From the IMG/VR virus record IMGVR_UViG_3300044846_003114, positions 62,001 to 126,000 of that record: a stretch of 64,000 nucleotides of DNA; one strand, 5' to 3'. Within the stretch, counting starts at the first letter, position 1; each line of letters starts with the position of its first letter. The stretch comes from a virus. Below the pieces are notes generated by a model. The model saw nothing but the letters and a program-made list of their open reading frames with translations. It ran no database searches and had not been told where the DNA came from. Shown piece by piece: positions 63,782 through 64,000 of this stretch. The translations under genes and the position numbers were made by a program.

Positions 63782-63825
63782 ACTTATTTTGTTATTATAA
63801 GATTTTTCTTAGTTGTCACTTGTTG

Positions 63826-63898
63826 AGCCCAAAGTCAGACTCGAACTGACGACCTGCTGATTACAAATCAGCTGCTCTACCAACTGAGCTATTCGGGC
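63826..63898 (-). tRNA. tRNA-Thr (TGT)
   Basis: Acceptor GCCCGAA/TTTGGGC, D arm GCTC-agttggta-GAGC, anticodon arm GCTGA-TTTGTAA-TCAGC, T arm GTCAG-TTCGAGT-CTGAC. Confidence 0.94.
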
Positions 63899-63910
63899 TT
63901 GTTTCTTTCA

Positions 63911-63941
63911 CAAAGATAATAAATATATATGAATATACAAA
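63911..63941 (-). promoter_or_regulatory. Consensus Bacteroidota-type promoter of the tRNA operon
   Basis: TTTG, 19 nt, TATCTTTG on the minus strand, 13 nt before tRNA-Thr. Confidence 0.8.
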
Positions 63942-63963
63942 ATTATTTGTAAAAATATTTTAG

Positions 63964-64000
63964 TTGCGGGGCCGGTAGTCGAAACCGGAAAAAGACACAG
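63964..64000 (-). tRNA. Partial tRNA (3' part) at window edge
   Basis: T arm CCGGT-TTCGACT-ACCGG and acceptor strand CCCCGCA with discriminator A. The anticodon lies beyond the window, so identity is unknown. Confidence 0.8.

Overview
The window looks like part of a large (jumbo-type) tailed phage genome, or a closely related viral contig, infecting a member of the Bacteroidota. Supporting evidence: dense, mostly unassigned small genes; several phage-typical families (Gp88-like, Api92-like, DUF932, the MGLDMYL and MGTRS families); a GH19 endolysin; a virus-style tRNA cluster with a tmRNA and a roughly 0.93-kb structured RNA; and host-type promoters of the Bacteroidota class (TTTG, 19-20 nt, TAnnTTTG). 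Base composition is AT-rich throughout. No terminase, capsid, tail or polymerase gene lies here, so the phage assignment rests on accessory genes.

Region 1 (1-17.4 kb) is an accessory, probably early, block read entirely on the minus strand. It is made of short transcription units of one to five small genes. Each has a stereotyped host-like promoter and an intrinsic terminator, and the spacer between units carries a dispersed motif TTACTGGG/CCCAGTAA. I count about 50 perfect copies in spacers and about 8 more in or near the leftmost genes, usually in opposed orientations. I saw none after about 17.4 kb. Several spacers and terminators are near-copies of one another, which suggests shuffled regulatory cassettes. 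A G/C-run-rich, palindromic junction at 17.38-17.49 kb marks the change of strand and of gene style.

Region 2 (17.6-34.9 kb, and again at 41.3 and 52.5-56.4 kb) holds a family of otherwise unrelated proteins sharing a short N-terminal tag. One form is MK(L/I)xD-(I/L)xx(I/L)xE, the other MK-x-(I)x(T)E-x-Q-L-x-x-I-I followed by a (I/L/V)xE site. The tags resemble the capsid-targeting peptide of T4 internal proteins and the (L/I)xE cleavage site of the T4 prohead protease. Their cargoes include two kinase-like folds, a DUF262-HNH nuclease, a GIY-YIG nuclease, a PD-(D/E)XK-like nuclease with three zinc repeats, a metallopeptidase, a LysM protein, zinc-ribbon proteins and membrane-active proteins. 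The best reading is an arsenal of proteins packaged in the head and delivered with the DNA. Many of these genes start four bases after TATTTATA, a candidate late promoter that may give near-leaderless mRNAs.

Region 3 (29.8-52.4 kb) adds envelope and surface functions: a CAP-domain protein, a GH19 endolysin, a full-length TonB-dependent receptor, a secreted NUC1-type nuclease and a lipoprotein. It also carries a nine-gene cluster of glycosyltransferases, methyltransferases, an aminotransferase-like protein and a GNAT.

Region 4 (56.4-64 kb) is the RNA region: a candidate late small RNA, tmRNA, the large structured RNA (a GOLLD/ROOL-like candidate), seven recognisable tRNAs (Met/CAT, Arg/TCT, Leu/TAA, Glu/TTC, Ser/TGA, Asp/GTC, Thr/TGT), a partial tRNA at the right edge, and a 151-nt tRNA-like element with an insertion. 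Among them lie an HNH endonuclease gene, a frameshifted sulfotransferase and a DUF6165 gene.
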